A stretch of 47,224 nt of DNA, taken from NCBI GenBank assembly GCA_903887415.1, contig CAISPO010000069.1:1-47224 (forward strand), given 5' to 3'. The position numbers and the translations under genes are program-made. Under the pieces are notes generated by a model. That model was not told the origin of the DNA and did not search any database. It saw only the letters and a program-made list of their open reading frames with translations. Positions within the stretch are counted from its first letter, which is position 1. Each line of letters begins with the position of its first letter. Positions 1-7,835 of this stretch are shown piece by piece. The DNA is from an uncultured Bacteroidota bacterium. GTDB taxonomy: Bacteria; Bacteroidota; Bacteroidia; Chitinophagales; Chitinophagaceae.

Positions 1-320
1 CAACTTTTTTCTTAATCCGTTCGCCTTTTGTTTTAAGCAATTAATCTTATCAACATCATAAGTTATTGCCTCATTTAATTTGTGTTTTAGAAATTCTCTG
101 CAATTTGTAAGTAAGTATGCCATTATCTTTTTTCTTTTTTTATCCGGTGTCCGGTACATTATATATTTAATGCCGGGTATTAATTTTACTCCGGGCATGA
201 GTGTATGTTTCATGCAAAAAGTGTATTTCTTGCTAATACGGGTTGATTTGAGCGTGTTTATTTGATTTTTGACGTAATGATATAGCCCGTGGGTTATTTT
301 GTCATAAATCATACCCTGAT
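1..320. other. AT-rich stretch without a convincing gene
   Basis: This stretch lies downstream of the integrase operon and inside the putative integrated element. The only open frame of any length, 61 codons on the plus strand at 80-265, has no recognisable domain, no clear upstream signal and an unremarkable hydrophobic composition, so I do not call it a gene. No repeat of the tRNA-Lys 3' end is visible here, so the far end of the element is further left than the window reaches. Confidence 0.5.
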
Positions 321-360
321 AAAATAACAACTACATGACTGATGACGTGTAGTTGTTATT
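321..360 (-). terminator. Hairpin terminator of the integrase operon
   Basis: A perfect 13-bp inverted repeat, AATAACAACTACA at 323-335 and TGTAGTTGTTATT at 348-360, surrounds a 12-base loop. Read on the minus strand it begins 20 bases after the integrase stop codon and is followed by a T-rich tail (TTATTTTATC). The position and strength fit a factor-independent terminator. A recombinase binding site is an alternative, because perfect dyads near integrase genes can also serve that role. Confidence 0.6.
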
Positions 361-380
361 AGACTGGCATATTGAAATTG

Positions 381-1646
381 TTATTTCTTCCATGACGCTC
401 CGAGCAAATCAGCATGTTCTTCGCCATCCATCTTAACGTAGTTAAGGAATGTCTTGTCGGATTTGTGTCCGGTGATAGCCATGATAGTAATTGCTGGCGT
501 ACCCCGGCGGTATTCATTTGTAGCAAACGAGCGCCGGGCCGTGTGGCTTTGAACGAGTTGATGCTTGCAAAACTTTTCAACCACCACCTCATTTTCTCTG
601 GTAATCTTTTTTTCAAAGACTTTCTGTAAGGAAGGTAATGGCGCACATATTTCTTTTAGGTAAGAATTAAATACCTGATTTGGCGGACACTTCGGCAATC
701 CGTCCGGATACTTTGCAAGTATTTTTTCCACTATTGGATGTATTGGTACGGTAACACGTTCATTTACTTTTTTCTGTATCAACTGTATCTTGCCATTATT
801 GATATGCTCCTTCTTTATACGGGAGTAATCGCTAAAACGCAAACCAGTTTGACAGCCGATAATAAAGTAGTCACGGACGTGCTGATATAATGGTGTCTTA
901 AAATCGGTGACGTTGAGGATGTCGTTAATTTCGTCATCGTTCAAATATATGCTATCACTTCTTTCTACACGCAAGCATAGCTTTATGTCCTCTACTGCGT
1001 TTTTATCAGCAACCTTCTTTGTCACTCCGTAGCGGAGCATCAACATAAATGTTTTCAGGTGTCTGCTTTTAGTATTCAGTGCCAATTTCTTTTCCTGTGT
1101 TAAATACTTATCGTAATCGTCCAGTAATTTCTGGCTGATTTCGTCCATGTAGAACACTTTATGCTTATGCAGTTCAAATGCCTTATAACCGGCAAGCGTA
1201 GAGTTATATGGCTTGATGCTATCGGCTTTCAATTTTAATTTTTTGTCCGATAACCTATCACCATTTTTAGTATCGTCTATCGTTCTTTGGAAAAAATCAG
1301 CAATACGGACACGTATTGGTTTCACAACCTTAACAACTAATGGATTTTTCTTTTCGGCTATTGACTTCTTGAAAATGTCAGCAGGCACTATACCACCTAA
1401 TTTTACTTTCAGGTCATCGTATATATCTCTGTATAGTTTTTCAGCCTTAAATAAGTTGCCAATTAATGTACCGTTTTTAGCAGATGCTTTCGGCTCATTT
1501 TTCTTGCCCTCTTTATTAATCCAGTCGCCTGTATGTACCTTTTCTCCGGGGAATACTATGAGGCGGTTGTTGTCGTAACAAATGGATGCGTATATGGCAC
1601 AAATGCCATCTTTCTTCGGGTTTCGTAAATAAAAATTTATCGTCAT
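381..1646 (-). CDS. Tyrosine recombinase (site-specific integrase)
   Basis: This 421-residue protein is a phage-type tyrosine recombinase of the kind carried by Bacteroidota integrative elements. It has an N-terminal arm-binding region (about residues 1-100), a SAM-like core-binding domain (about 110-210) and a C-terminal catalytic domain. The active-site set is complete: arginine in TGLRFSDY (about 268), HTARR (368-372), the GH of TGHKSD (393-394) and the nucleophilic tyrosine in FLNYVKM (403). The length is normal for the group. The gene follows an excisionase-like HTH gene by only four bases, so the two are co-transcribed, and it ends just before a strong hairpin. It should integrate and excise the element whose right boundary is probably the tRNA-Lys gene 2.7 kb away. 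The intact catalytic residues suggest an active enzyme. Confidence 0.93.
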   Translation of the reverse strand: MTINFYLRNPKKDGICAIYASICYDNNRLIVFPGEKVHTGDWINKEGKKNEPKASAKNGTLIGNLFKAEKLYRDIYDDLKVKLGGIVPADIFKKSIAEKKNPLVVKVVKPIRVRIADFFQRTIDDTKNGDRLSDKKLKLKADSIKPYNSTLAGYKAFELHKHKVFYMDEISQKLLDDYDKYLTQEKKLALNTKSRHLKTFMLMLRYGVTKKVADKNAVEDIKLCLRVERSDSIYLNDDEINDILNVTDFKTPLYQHVRDYFIIGCQTGLRFSDYSRIKKEHINNGKIQLIQKKVNERVTVPIHPIVEKILAKYPDGLPKCPPNQVFNSYLKEICAPLPSLQKVFEKKITRENEVVVEKFCKHQLVQSHTARRSFATNEYRRGTPAITIMAITGHKSDKTFLNYVKMDGEEHADLLGASWKK

Positions 1647-1650
1647 GGTA

Positions 1651-1920
1651 TTATCTGTTAAACATAAATTTTACTAAATCACTTTTCATAAATAGATACT
1701 TCCTTTCCGTACCACCTGATTTGAGTTTGCCTTCCTTTACATACTTCGTTAATGTAGTCGGGGTAATGTTTAGAAATTCGGCTGCCTCATTTCTGGTTAA
1801 TACTTCCTCATTTTGTTGGGCCCGGCTAGGATAAGGAACTTCCGTTAAAACGCCTACTAATACCTGTCTTATCAGCTCCATGAGCCTGTTTTCCTGCGTA
1901 ATTACTAATGCTTCGTTCAT
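1651..1920 (-). CDS. Excisionase-like helix-turn-helix DNA-binding protein
   Basis: This 89-residue protein carries a MerR/excisionase-type winged helix. The segment from about residue 40, LTRNEAAEFLNITPTTLTKY, is a classic helix-turn-helix, followed by the wing GKLKSGGTERKYLF. Such proteins are commonly encoded directly upstream of tyrosine recombinases in Bacteroidota elements, where they bend DNA to direct excision or regulate the operon. Its stop codon lies four bases before the integrase start, so it is very likely co-transcribed with it. The region upstream (1921-2037) holds a nested inverted repeat that could be its operator. The DNA-binding role is clear; excisionase activity rather than regulation is inferred from position. 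Confidence 0.85.
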   Translation of the reverse strand: MNEALVITQENRLMELIRQVLVGVLTEVPYPSRAQQNEEVLTRNEAAEFLNITPTTLTKYVKEGKLKSGGTERKYLFMKSDLVKFMFNR

Positions 1921-1974
1921 CTTTTTTTATTTTTTAAGTTTGTTGTAGTTTTTTATAAAATGTATTTTTCAAGC

Positions 1975-2033
1975 ATTATCATTCTTACCGGAAGGGACTT
2001 GTAAAGCCCCTCCCAGTAATTGCAAATGATAAT
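1975..2033. repeat. Nested inverted repeat between methyltransferase and HTH gene
   Basis: An outer perfect 9-bp dyad, ATTATCATT at 1975-1983 and AATGATAAT at 2025-2033, encloses an inner hairpin with GGAAGGGAC at 1990-1998 and GCCCCTCCC at 2006-2014 (two G-T pairs). It sits five bases after the methyltransferase stop codon and 55 bases before the HTH start. There is no T-run after it on the minus strand, so it is not a typical terminator. It could be an operator for the HTH protein or a recombination site. Confidence 0.55.
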
Positions 2034-2037
2034 TGTG

Positions 2038-3480
2038 TTACTCGGTAATGTATTTTTCCAGCCTTACTTTTGATACGTTGATATACTGGTTGTTGGTATC
2101 GTAGCCAATAAACTTGCGCCCGGTTTGTGCTGCGGCTTCACCAGTTACGGATGTGCCAGTACAAATATCAAGTACCGTGTCCCCAGGGCGTGTTGATGCC
2201 AAAATGCAATACAAGGGTATATCTATCGGGAACGTTGCATTATGCGTACAATAAAAACCACGTTCTTCACATTTTTTCCTGATACCAGCGGTAGAGGATT
2301 TGTGCGTAGTAATTATGGAGTTCTTCACCTTGTCGGCTAATGAGCGTAAAGGGTATTGGCTTTCCGTATGGTTGAACGTTGTAATAGTTTCGTCCGGTAT
2401 TTCATTTAGCCAGCTACGGTTATACACAAACTCCTTATTTTTTGTAAAGTGGTATATGTATTCGTAAGAGCATATAGTTCTATCAAATGCGGTAGTCGGG
2501 TTTGGATCTACCTTTTGCCAAATAATCTTATCGTTGATTAGCCACCCCATATCTAACATCATTAGTAGGAAGTTTTCCGGGGCATTCTGGTACTGTCCGT
2601 CTCTGACGCAATCACCAATAATAACCCACAGGCTACCGTTTGGCTTTAATACATTCCAACTGGCTTCAAAAAAGGGCTTCATGGCATCTGTATAACTACA
2701 AGCATTTTTTTCGTGTCCGACCTTTTCTTTTTCGTTATCGTAATTTATTCTGGCGAAGCCATAATGTGGGCTTGTTACTATCGCATCTACCAATCCAGTT
2801 TCATCAACCGTCATGTGCCTGCTATCTTTATTATGCAACTTCACCCAATCAGTAATTACCTCTACCGTCTCCGGTATCACGTTCTTATTGACTATCTTTT
2901 TTACTCGGTCCCTGATAAACTTTTCAGCACCACTAACAGATACGGTATCAGCATCTATATCTTTCAAATACTTTGCCGCCTTTGCTTCATCGTTATTAAA
3001 TGCGGCAACCACATTTTCCTTAATAAACTTATAGCGGGATATGTATTTATCATTACCTACCAGTTTATCAACTACGGCTCTATATTCCTTGCCTTTTTCA
3101 ACTAAATCTGTCCTTTTACCCGGAGTAATGTTATGACGTTTGCGGAGGGCTTCATACAATCGGAAGCGTTCCGAGTGTTTCAGTGGTCTTTTGAGGTCGT
3201 GCGATAATACAAGTAACTCCTCCTGCTCCGGGCTTACCTCACCAATAGTTTCTATTGGCAGCGGTATGTTTAACTCTTTGCAGAGATGAATACGGTGCAT
3301 TCCACTTACCGCCACCAGTCCAGAGGTTACATATACTGGTTCAAGGACTTTGTTATGTTGCCTGACGTTATCACGGAGTATCTTATAGTATTCCTCGTCA
3401 ATCTCGGTATTCAGGAATTTGCTGGGCTTAACCAGTGCAGCATCTATATACTGCCTGTTGCAGAGTGTATTATTTTCCAT
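2038..3480 (-). CDS. DNA methyltransferase (beta class, N4/N6 type) with ParB-like N-terminal domain
   Basis: This 480-residue protein joins two domains. Residues about 12-95 look like a ParB/sulfiredoxin-fold domain (VAVSGMHRIHLCKELN at 57-72 resembles the ParB GxxR motif). The C-terminal half is an amino-methyltransferase in beta-class order. The catalytic motif IV comes first as TSPHY (236-240), a variant of the usual SPPY/DPPY, and the SAM-binding motif I comes last as LDICTGTS (about 437-444). It would methylate adenine N6 or cytosine N4 in DNA. No restriction endonuclease is encoded beside it in the window, so it is probably an orphan methyltransferase of the mobile element, protecting it from host restriction or acting in regulation. 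The histidine in the catalytic motif is unusual but does not replace the SxxY residues. Its ATG overlaps the stop of a possible 61-codon ORF. Confidence 0.88.
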   Translation of the reverse strand: MENNTLCNRQYIDAALVKPSKFLNTEIDEEYYKILRDNVRQHNKVLEPVYVTSGLVAVSGMHRIHLCKELNIPLPIETIGEVSPEQEELLVLSHDLKRPLKHSERFRLYEALRKRHNITPGKRTDLVEKGKEYRAVVDKLVGNDKYISRYKFIKENVVAAFNNDEAKAAKYLKDIDADTVSVSGAEKFIRDRVKKIVNKNVIPETVEVITDWVKLHNKDSRHMTVDETGLVDAIVTSPHYGFARINYDNEKEKVGHEKNACSYTDAMKPFFEASWNVLKPNGSLWVIIGDCVRDGQYQNAPENFLLMMLDMGWLINDKIIWQKVDPNPTTAFDRTICSYEYIYHFTKNKEFVYNRSWLNEIPDETITTFNHTESQYPLRSLADKVKNSIITTHKSSTAGIRKKCEERGFYCTHNATFPIDIPLYCILASTRPGDTVLDICTGTSVTGEAAAQTGRKFIGYDTNNQYINVSKVRLEKYITE

Positions 3481-3655
3481 GAGTGTAAGATTTAATGGTT
3501 ACACGAATAGGGATAAGAGTTTCACATGGTATGCGTTCCAGCGGTTTGTCATGCTGTGTGCGGTCATGGCTGGTATCTGTATCTGCGCTAAAATGCTTGG
3601 TCGGTATAGGCAAAGCAGTAGCTATATGCCTATGGCAATAATTTATTTTTTTCAC
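3470..3655 (-). CDS. Possible small protein coupled to the methyltransferase
   Basis: This 61-codon ORF, starting at GTG, is not recognised. Its reason for listing is its position: its stop codon lies inside the first codons of the methyltransferase (overlap of 11 bases), which is typical of translationally coupled genes, and a consensus promoter upstream at 4017-4048 points toward it. The residues are rich in His, Thr and Pro with no visible domain. It could equally be a leader region that is not translated. Confidence 0.3.
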   Translation of the reverse strand: MKKINYCHRHIATALPIPTKHFSADTDTSHDRTQHDKPLERIPCETLIPIRVTIKSYTHGK

Positions 3656-3666
3656 TTTAATTAGTA

Positions 3667-3933
3667 TTAATGGTTATGCTGGGAATTAACGCACCACAGG
3701 CTATACGTTAATAAGAAAACCAAATCCGGCATGGAGGAAGATTGTTTGCAGATACCACTTGTGATTAGCAGGGCCAGTGCCAAACGCAAAAAGGCTGCGA
3801 ACAATAGATGCCGGGGAGTGCTTGCAGAATTATTTGCCGGGTGTAGCACTGGTCTTCCGCCAGTAGTACATAGTACGTCAAATGAAATTCGTGGGAACTC
3901 GTTTGGTAATCCTATTAGTCGCAGCCCAACCAT
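3667..3933 (-). CDS. Possible small protein at the start of the methyltransferase transcript
   Basis: This ORF of 88 codons starts at ATG about 77 bases downstream of the expected start site of the promoter at 4017-4048. It has one hydrophobic segment (about residues 43-60) and another near the end, but no signal peptide at the start and no domain that I recognise. A plus-strand ORF of 68 codons (3731-3937) covers the same bases, and the DNA has several short hairpins, so the region may instead specify a structured RNA. Coding status is uncertain. Confidence 0.3.
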   Translation of the reverse strand: MVGLRLIGLPNEFPRISFDVLCTTGGRPVLHPANNSASTPRHLLFAAFLRLALALLITSGICKQSSSMPDLVFLLTYSLWCVNSQHNH

Positions 3934-4016
3934 TTAAGGTGTAACTCCGTGGGTGGCAAAATTAATTGCCTATGAGATGAAATTTCCGGGTGTTTTACTA
4001 CCCCTTATTTGTTACA

Positions 4017-4048
4017 CAAAGATACGTCAGGTTATTGGAAAAAACAAA
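4017..4048 (-). promoter_or_regulatory. Consensus Bacteroidota promoter reading into the element
   Basis: On the minus strand the -33 box TTTG (4045-4048) is separated by 20 bases from the -7 box TATCTTTG (4017-4024), a perfect match to TTTG-N19/21-TAnnTTTG. Transcription would start near 4010 and run leftwards through a leader with short hairpins (GGGT/ACCC, GGCAA/TTGCC) toward the small ORFs and the methyltransferase. Confidence 0.65.
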
Positions 4049-4267
4049 TAAATTTAACGTTTTGTTGTGAAATTTATTTTGTATTGAACTTGCCGTCATT
4101 TGTCCGTAGGTCATAAGTGATTTGAAAATTCTTTTGTACTATAATAGACAACAGAACAGAAAAATAAGTTGGTTAAATTTTGAATTATTTTTTGAAATAG
4201 CCGGGCAACGCTGCTATTAGTGAGCGTGTATGTTATTAGTTGCGGCATGAGGTATGATAATTGCAAG

Positions 4268-4287
4268 TGCCACCTAAACTGCCACCT
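4268..4287. repeat. Direct repeat TGCCACCT x2 next to the tRNA-Lys 3' end
   Basis: TGCCACCT occurs at 4268-4275 and again at 4280-4287, twelve bases apart (about one helical turn). A reversed seven-base copy (GGTGGCA) lies near 3952. Spaced short direct repeats beside an attachment site are typical of integrase arm-binding sites. This is inferred from position only; the rest of 4049-4267 shows nothing that I can assign. Confidence 0.4.
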
Positions 4288-4290
4288 GCA

Positions 4291-4327
4291 TAAAAAAAGC
4301 CCCTGAAAGTGTTGCTTCCAGAGGCTT
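4291..4327 (-). terminator. Terminator of tRNA-Lys
   Basis: On the minus strand a 9-bp stem (AAGCCTCTG with CAGGGGCTT, one G-T pair; 4319-4327 with 4297-4305) is followed directly by a run of Ts. It lies four bases after the mature tRNA 3' end and is a textbook intrinsic terminator. Confidence 0.85.
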
Positions 4328-4331
4328 GAAG

Positions 4332-4404
4332 TGATTCCGTTGGGACTCGAACCCAAGACCCATACATTAAAAGTGTATTGCTCTACCAACTGAGCTACGA
4401 AATC
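4332..4404 (-). tRNA. tRNA-Lys (anticodon TTT)
   Basis: The 73-base minus-strand sequence folds as a complete cloverleaf. The acceptor stem GATTTCG pairs with CGGAATC, with discriminator A at 4332. The anticodon stem ATACA/TGTAT carries the loop CTTTTAA, giving anticodon TTT for lysine. The T arm is TTGGG-TTCGAGT-CCCAA. No CCA is encoded. A consensus promoter lies upstream and a strong terminator follows. Its 3' end faces the integrase-bearing element, so it is the probable integration target. Confidence 0.96.
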
Positions 4405-4465
4405 ATAAGAAAAGAACTAATCGGATATTTCCCAAAAGACACATAGCCTGTGCGGTTTGGGAGCG

Positions 4466-4496
4466 CAAAGATAAGAATATACTGTTTCCGGCAAAA
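4466..4496 (-). promoter_or_regulatory. Promoter of tRNA-Lys
   Basis: On the minus strand TTTTG (4492-4496) and TATCTTTG (4466-4473) are separated by 18 bases, matching the Bacteroidota -33/-7 consensus. The expected start is about 55 bases upstream of the tRNA. Confidence 0.7.
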
Positions 4497-4577
4497 TGTT
4501 TTTCTGATAAAATTATTAACATAGCTGAATGCGCTACAGGCAAGCATTTCAATGCCACGGGATGCTACGCCACATGG

Positions 4578-4604
4578 AAAACTCCCACTTTAGGGGGGCG
4601 GGAG
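4578..4604 (-). terminator. Possible terminator of the TonB receptor gene
   Basis: On the minus strand, 13 bases after the receptor stop codon, CTCCC (4600-4604) can pair with GGGAG (4582-4586) across a 13-base loop, followed by TTTT. The stem is short and the call is weak. Confidence 0.4.
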
Positions 4605-4616
4605 GTGAGCTGGTGG

Positions 4617-7031
4617 TTAAAAATTAAAGATCAGTTTCAGGTTCAGCAGGCGGGAGGTGAGGCGGTTAGGCACTGCATACACCTTTTGGCTCGTTTGGTC
4701 TTGTATCCAGGTGTAAGATAGGGTATTCTGTATGCCAAGCAGGTTAAAGACCTCCAGGCTGGCCCAGATGCTTTTCATATTATTAAAGAAGCTGTGTGCC
4801 GGATGGTTTTTACGCTTCGAGTCCAGCAGCAGGGCAGAGAAGCCTATGTCCACGCGCTTGTAGTCGGGCGGGCGCAGCACATCCTGGTACAGGTGGCCGT
4901 TTGGCGGGCCCACAGGCAGGCCGGTGGCATACATGGCGTTGATATGCACTTTATAATTCTTATTGCGGGGCAGGTGGTCTTCAAAGTACATTCCCAGCGA
5001 AAACCGTTGATCAGAGGGCAGTGGAAAATAGTTATTATATCCGGGTATGCTGGCGCTGTCGGTGATTTTCTGGTCTGCCTTCATCATGCCTATACTTATC
5101 CATGATGTCGCATCCTTTACCAGGTCGCCATACAGGCGAACCTCGCCGCCATATACATAGCCTATAGCATCATTCTTGCCGGTGTACCTGATGCGCACAT
5201 TGTCATAGTAATACGGATCAAGATCCCACAGGCGTTTATAATAGGTTTCGGCAGTAATTTTGAAGGGCCGGCCATACATCTTGAAATTATGGTCTGTACC
5301 CAATACTGCCTGGTAAGATTTCTGTGCTTTGAGGTCCAGGTTTATGCCACCCGTAAGGTCGCGCATCTCGCGGTAAAAAGGCGGCTGGGCATACAGGCCT
5401 GTGGAAAATTTAAATACCCAGTCTTTTTCCCATACCGGTTTGTAGGCAAGTTGCACACGCGGGCTGGTGATGAACTCGCTGTTTAGAAAGCTGTAGTTAA
5501 AACGTACACCCACAGTTGCAGTGAGCCTGTTGACATTGTCAAAATGTATATTGTCCTGAACAAAGGAGCTGATGCGGGTATAGTTAAAACTTGCCGATGA
5601 ATTGTAGAAGTAAGCCATCTGCAGCAGGGTAGGGTCATACGGTTGTGTAAACGCTGCCGAATCCCTGCGCTCCCACTCATGCAGGTCATCACTTATGCGG
5701 GTAACGGTAGCATTGGCGCCAAACTGGATGAAGTTTTTCTTTGCATCGTAAGAGCCGCGAATGCCTATATCGCCTACATTCACAGTAAGGTAATTTCTGG
5801 CAAAGTCCTGTATGCCGCCTGTGCCCAGGTAGGTCTTTATCTGCCCGTAATCCGCTTTGCTCATATCGGTCTGCAATTCGCCAAACAGGTACTGGCCGTT
5901 TATATCATAGGTCTCAAATTCATTCGTCTGGAACCCAGATGCAAGGAACTTTAATTTTAGCTTGCTATCAGTGGGGTGGTAAGTGGCAGAGATACCGCCA
6001 AAGCGGGAGTCGAATTGGTCGAATTCGCTGCCTGTGTAAAAAACATCGAGCTGGTAAGCCTGGTTCAGCACGCCAAAGCTAGCTGTTTCCGACTCCGGGT
6101 AAAAGGTGAACCTGTTACGGGCGTAATTGGCAATCGCTTCCACTTCCCATTTGGTGTTGATGCGATAGTTCACCAGCGCCTGCAGGTCAGTGAAAGAAGG
6201 GTTGTACACGCCCTTTGTAGGCTGCGACTGCAGCAGGTATTGGTTACTTTTCTGCCGTGCGCCTATAAGGTAAGTGAGCTTATGGTTCTTAGATATGCCT
6301 TCCAGGTGCAGATTGGCCCCAAGCAGGCTTATCATCACCGATGCTGCGAATTGCGTAGGACGCTTATAGGTCACATCAAGTACGCTGCTCATCTTATCGC
6401 CATACTTCGCTTGGAAGCCCCCCACCGAGAAATTTATATTGGAAACAAGATCAGGATTAATAAAACTGAGCCCTTCCTGCTGGCCGCTGCGCACGAGAAA
6501 TGGCCTGTATATTTCAAAGTCGTTTACATAAACAAGGTTCTCGTCATAGCTCCCGCCACGCACACTGTATTGCGAGGTAAGCTCATCGTGCGAGCCAACT
6601 GCCAGTTTTATCAGGTCTTCAACACTTGAATTAGGGCTTGGGTTTATTAGCGCCAGCTTTACGTCTATGGGCAGGTCAAAAACGCTTTGCTGATCCCTTA
6701 CTACAACTTCATCCAGTTCGTTGGATTTCGCGTTAATAGTCACGTCAATTGTACGCGTTTCTCCCGACGAAAGGCGGATTATTTTGGACACTTTTTCCCG
6801 CTGGTAAGAAAAAACGATATTAAGATTTTTATCTGCGGGTACTTCGAGCAGATAGAAACCTTTGGCATTGGTATATGCTCCAATACCTGTTGCGGCATCA
6901 GCTACAATAGCAAATTCCAGCGGTTTGCCATTACCGTCATGTACTATACCGCTGATCGTAGCATGCTGCGCAAATGCGCTGGCGCATAAACAGAGGAACG
7001 TAATCAATAAAAAGGCTGGTTTCCGGAGCAT
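4617..7031 (-). CDS. TonB-dependent outer-membrane receptor
   Basis: This protein of about 804 residues has a signal peptide (LLITFLCLCASAFAQ), an N-terminal carboxypeptidase-like regulatory domain (about 20-105), a plug domain (about 115-230; VRGGSYDENLVYVNDFEIYR) and a C-terminal 22-strand barrel ending in the aromatic LNLKLIFNF. It should import a large substrate across the outer membrane using TonB energy; the substrate is not indicated. It lacks the SusC signature motif and has no SusD partner, so it is not a standard glycan uptake system. I start it at the ATG at 7031, because the upstream in-frame start at 7052 is a TTG and 7031 gives the better signal peptide. It begins 29 bases after the rpe stop codon and is probably co-transcribed with rpe. 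Confidence 0.9.
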   Translation of the reverse strand: MLRKPAFLLITFLCLCASAFAQHATISGIVHDGNGKPLEFAIVADAATGIGAYTNAKGFYLLEVPADKNLNIVFSYQREKVSKIIRLSSGETRTIDVTINAKSNELDEVVVRDQQSVFDLPIDVKLALINPSPNSSVEDLIKLAVGSHDELTSQYSVRGGSYDENLVYVNDFEIYRPFLVRSGQQEGLSFINPDLVSNINFSVGGFQAKYGDKMSSVLDVTYKRPTQFAASVMISLLGANLHLEGISKNHKLTYLIGARQKSNQYLLQSQPTKGVYNPSFTDLQALVNYRINTKWEVEAIANYARNRFTFYPESETASFGVLNQAYQLDVFYTGSEFDQFDSRFGGISATYHPTDSKLKLKFLASGFQTNEFETYDINGQYLFGELQTDMSKADYGQIKTYLGTGGIQDFARNYLTVNVGDIGIRGSYDAKKNFIQFGANATVTRISDDLHEWERRDSAAFTQPYDPTLLQMAYFYNSSASFNYTRISSFVQDNIHFDNVNRLTATVGVRFNYSFLNSEFITSPRVQLAYKPVWEKDWVFKFSTGLYAQPPFYREMRDLTGGINLDLKAQKSYQAVLGTDHNFKMYGRPFKITAETYYKRLWDLDPYYYDNVRIRYTGKNDAIGYVYGGEVRLYGDLVKDATSWISIGMMKADQKITDSASIPGYNNYFPLPSDQRFSLGMYFEDHLPRNKNYKVHINAMYATGLPVGPPNGHLYQDVLRPPDYKRVDIGFSALLLDSKRKNHPAHSFFNNMKSIWASLEVFNLLGIQNTLSYTWIQDQTSQKVYAVPNRLTSRLLNLKLIFNF

Positions 7032-7059
7032 ACCGCAATTAAACGTGATCAATGTAAGT

Positions 7060-7713
7060 TTATTTCCCCGCCTGCTTTAAACTTTTTATTGCCGCTTTGG
7101 GGTCAGCAGAAGAAAATACCGTATTTCCGGCTACCAGCACGTCCGCACCGGCAGCTATTATTTCTCCTGCGTTTTCAAGGGTCACCCCGCCATCTATCTC
7201 AATAAGTGTGCTGCTTCCAGCCCTAGTTATTAGTTCCTTGGCCTGGCGTATCTTGTTAAAAGTTAGCGGCAAAAATTGCTGCCCGCCAAAGCCCGGATTG
7301 ATGCTCATTATCAGCAGCAGGTCTATCTCGTGAATAATATCCTGCACCATTTCAACGGGCGTATGCGGATTGATGGAAAGCCCGGCTTTCATACCCAATG
7401 CCCTTATGGATGTAAGGGTGCGGTGAATGTGATAACCGGTCTCGTAATGCACCGTGAGGTAGTCTGCGCCTGCTTTTTTAAAGTCAGCCAGGTAACGTTC
7501 CGGTTGTTCTATCATCAGGTGTACGTCAAAAGTTTTTTTTGCGCGTTTTTTCATTTGCGCAATGATGGGCATACCATAACTGATATTCGGCACAAACTGG
7601 CCATCCATCACATCCAGGTGAAACCAGTCTGCTTCACTGTCATTGATCATATCTATTTCTGCTCCCAGGTTCAGGAAGTCGGCGGAAAGCATAGAAGGCG
7701 CTATTATGGGCAT
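7060..7713 (-). CDS. rpe: Ribulose-phosphate 3-epimerase
   Basis: This 217-residue protein interconverts D-ribulose 5-phosphate and D-xylulose 5-phosphate in the pentose phosphate pathway in the cytoplasm. It is a full-length TIM barrel with the family's conserved elements: APSMLSADF at the start, the metal-binding and catalytic HLDVMDG (about 33-39), DVHLMIEQPE (about 65-74), the phosphate-loop region SINPGFGGQQF (about 138-148) and IDGGV with its catalytic aspartate (about 174-178). Its length is typical. It is followed at 29 bases by the TonB receptor gene, an arrangement with no obvious functional link. Confidence 0.97.
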   Translation of the reverse strand: MPIIAPSMLSADFLNLGAEIDMINDSEADWFHLDVMDGQFVPNISYGMPIIAQMKKRAKKTFDVHLMIEQPERYLADFKKAGADYLTVHYETGYHIHRTLTSIRALGMKAGLSINPHTPVEMVQDIIHEIDLLLIMSINPGFGGQQFLPLTFNKIRQAKELITRAGSSTLIEIDGGVTLENAGEIIAAGADVLVAGNTVFSSADPKAAIKSLKQAGK

Positions 7714-7740
7714 AGTTTGTTGGAGTTTTTATTGTTTGTC

Positions 7741-7777
7741 TGGAATTGGGATTTGGGATTTTGGGATTAGGATTGGT
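7741..7777. repeat. Degenerate GGAATT/GGGATT tandem repeat (left of four-helix gene)
   Basis: This intergenic stretch is made of variants of a G(G)GATTT unit (for example GGGATTTGGGATTTTGGGAT). The same kind of sequence appears at 8230-8440, 12411-12590, 14777-14813 and 34323-34357. Confidence 0.6.
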
Positions 7778-7835
7778 ACGTAACACGGGATTAAAATATT
7801 GATCCCCATTCCCAAATACTAACCCCCCGATCCAA

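Noticed and set aside
80..265. 61-codon plus-strand ORF near the left edge
   Set aside because: No domain, no start signal, and AT-rich random-looking composition.
3731..3937. 68-codon plus-strand ORF
   Set aside because: It is antisense to a slightly longer ORF that lies downstream of a real consensus promoter; neither is proven, and only the promoter-linked one is listed.
4111..4389. 92-codon minus-strand ORF over tRNA-Lys
   Set aside because: It overlaps the tRNA and its terminator and has no recognisable domain.
5976..6629. 217-codon plus-strand ORF
   Set aside because: It is antisense to the TonB receptor, whose frame has clear plug and barrel motifs.
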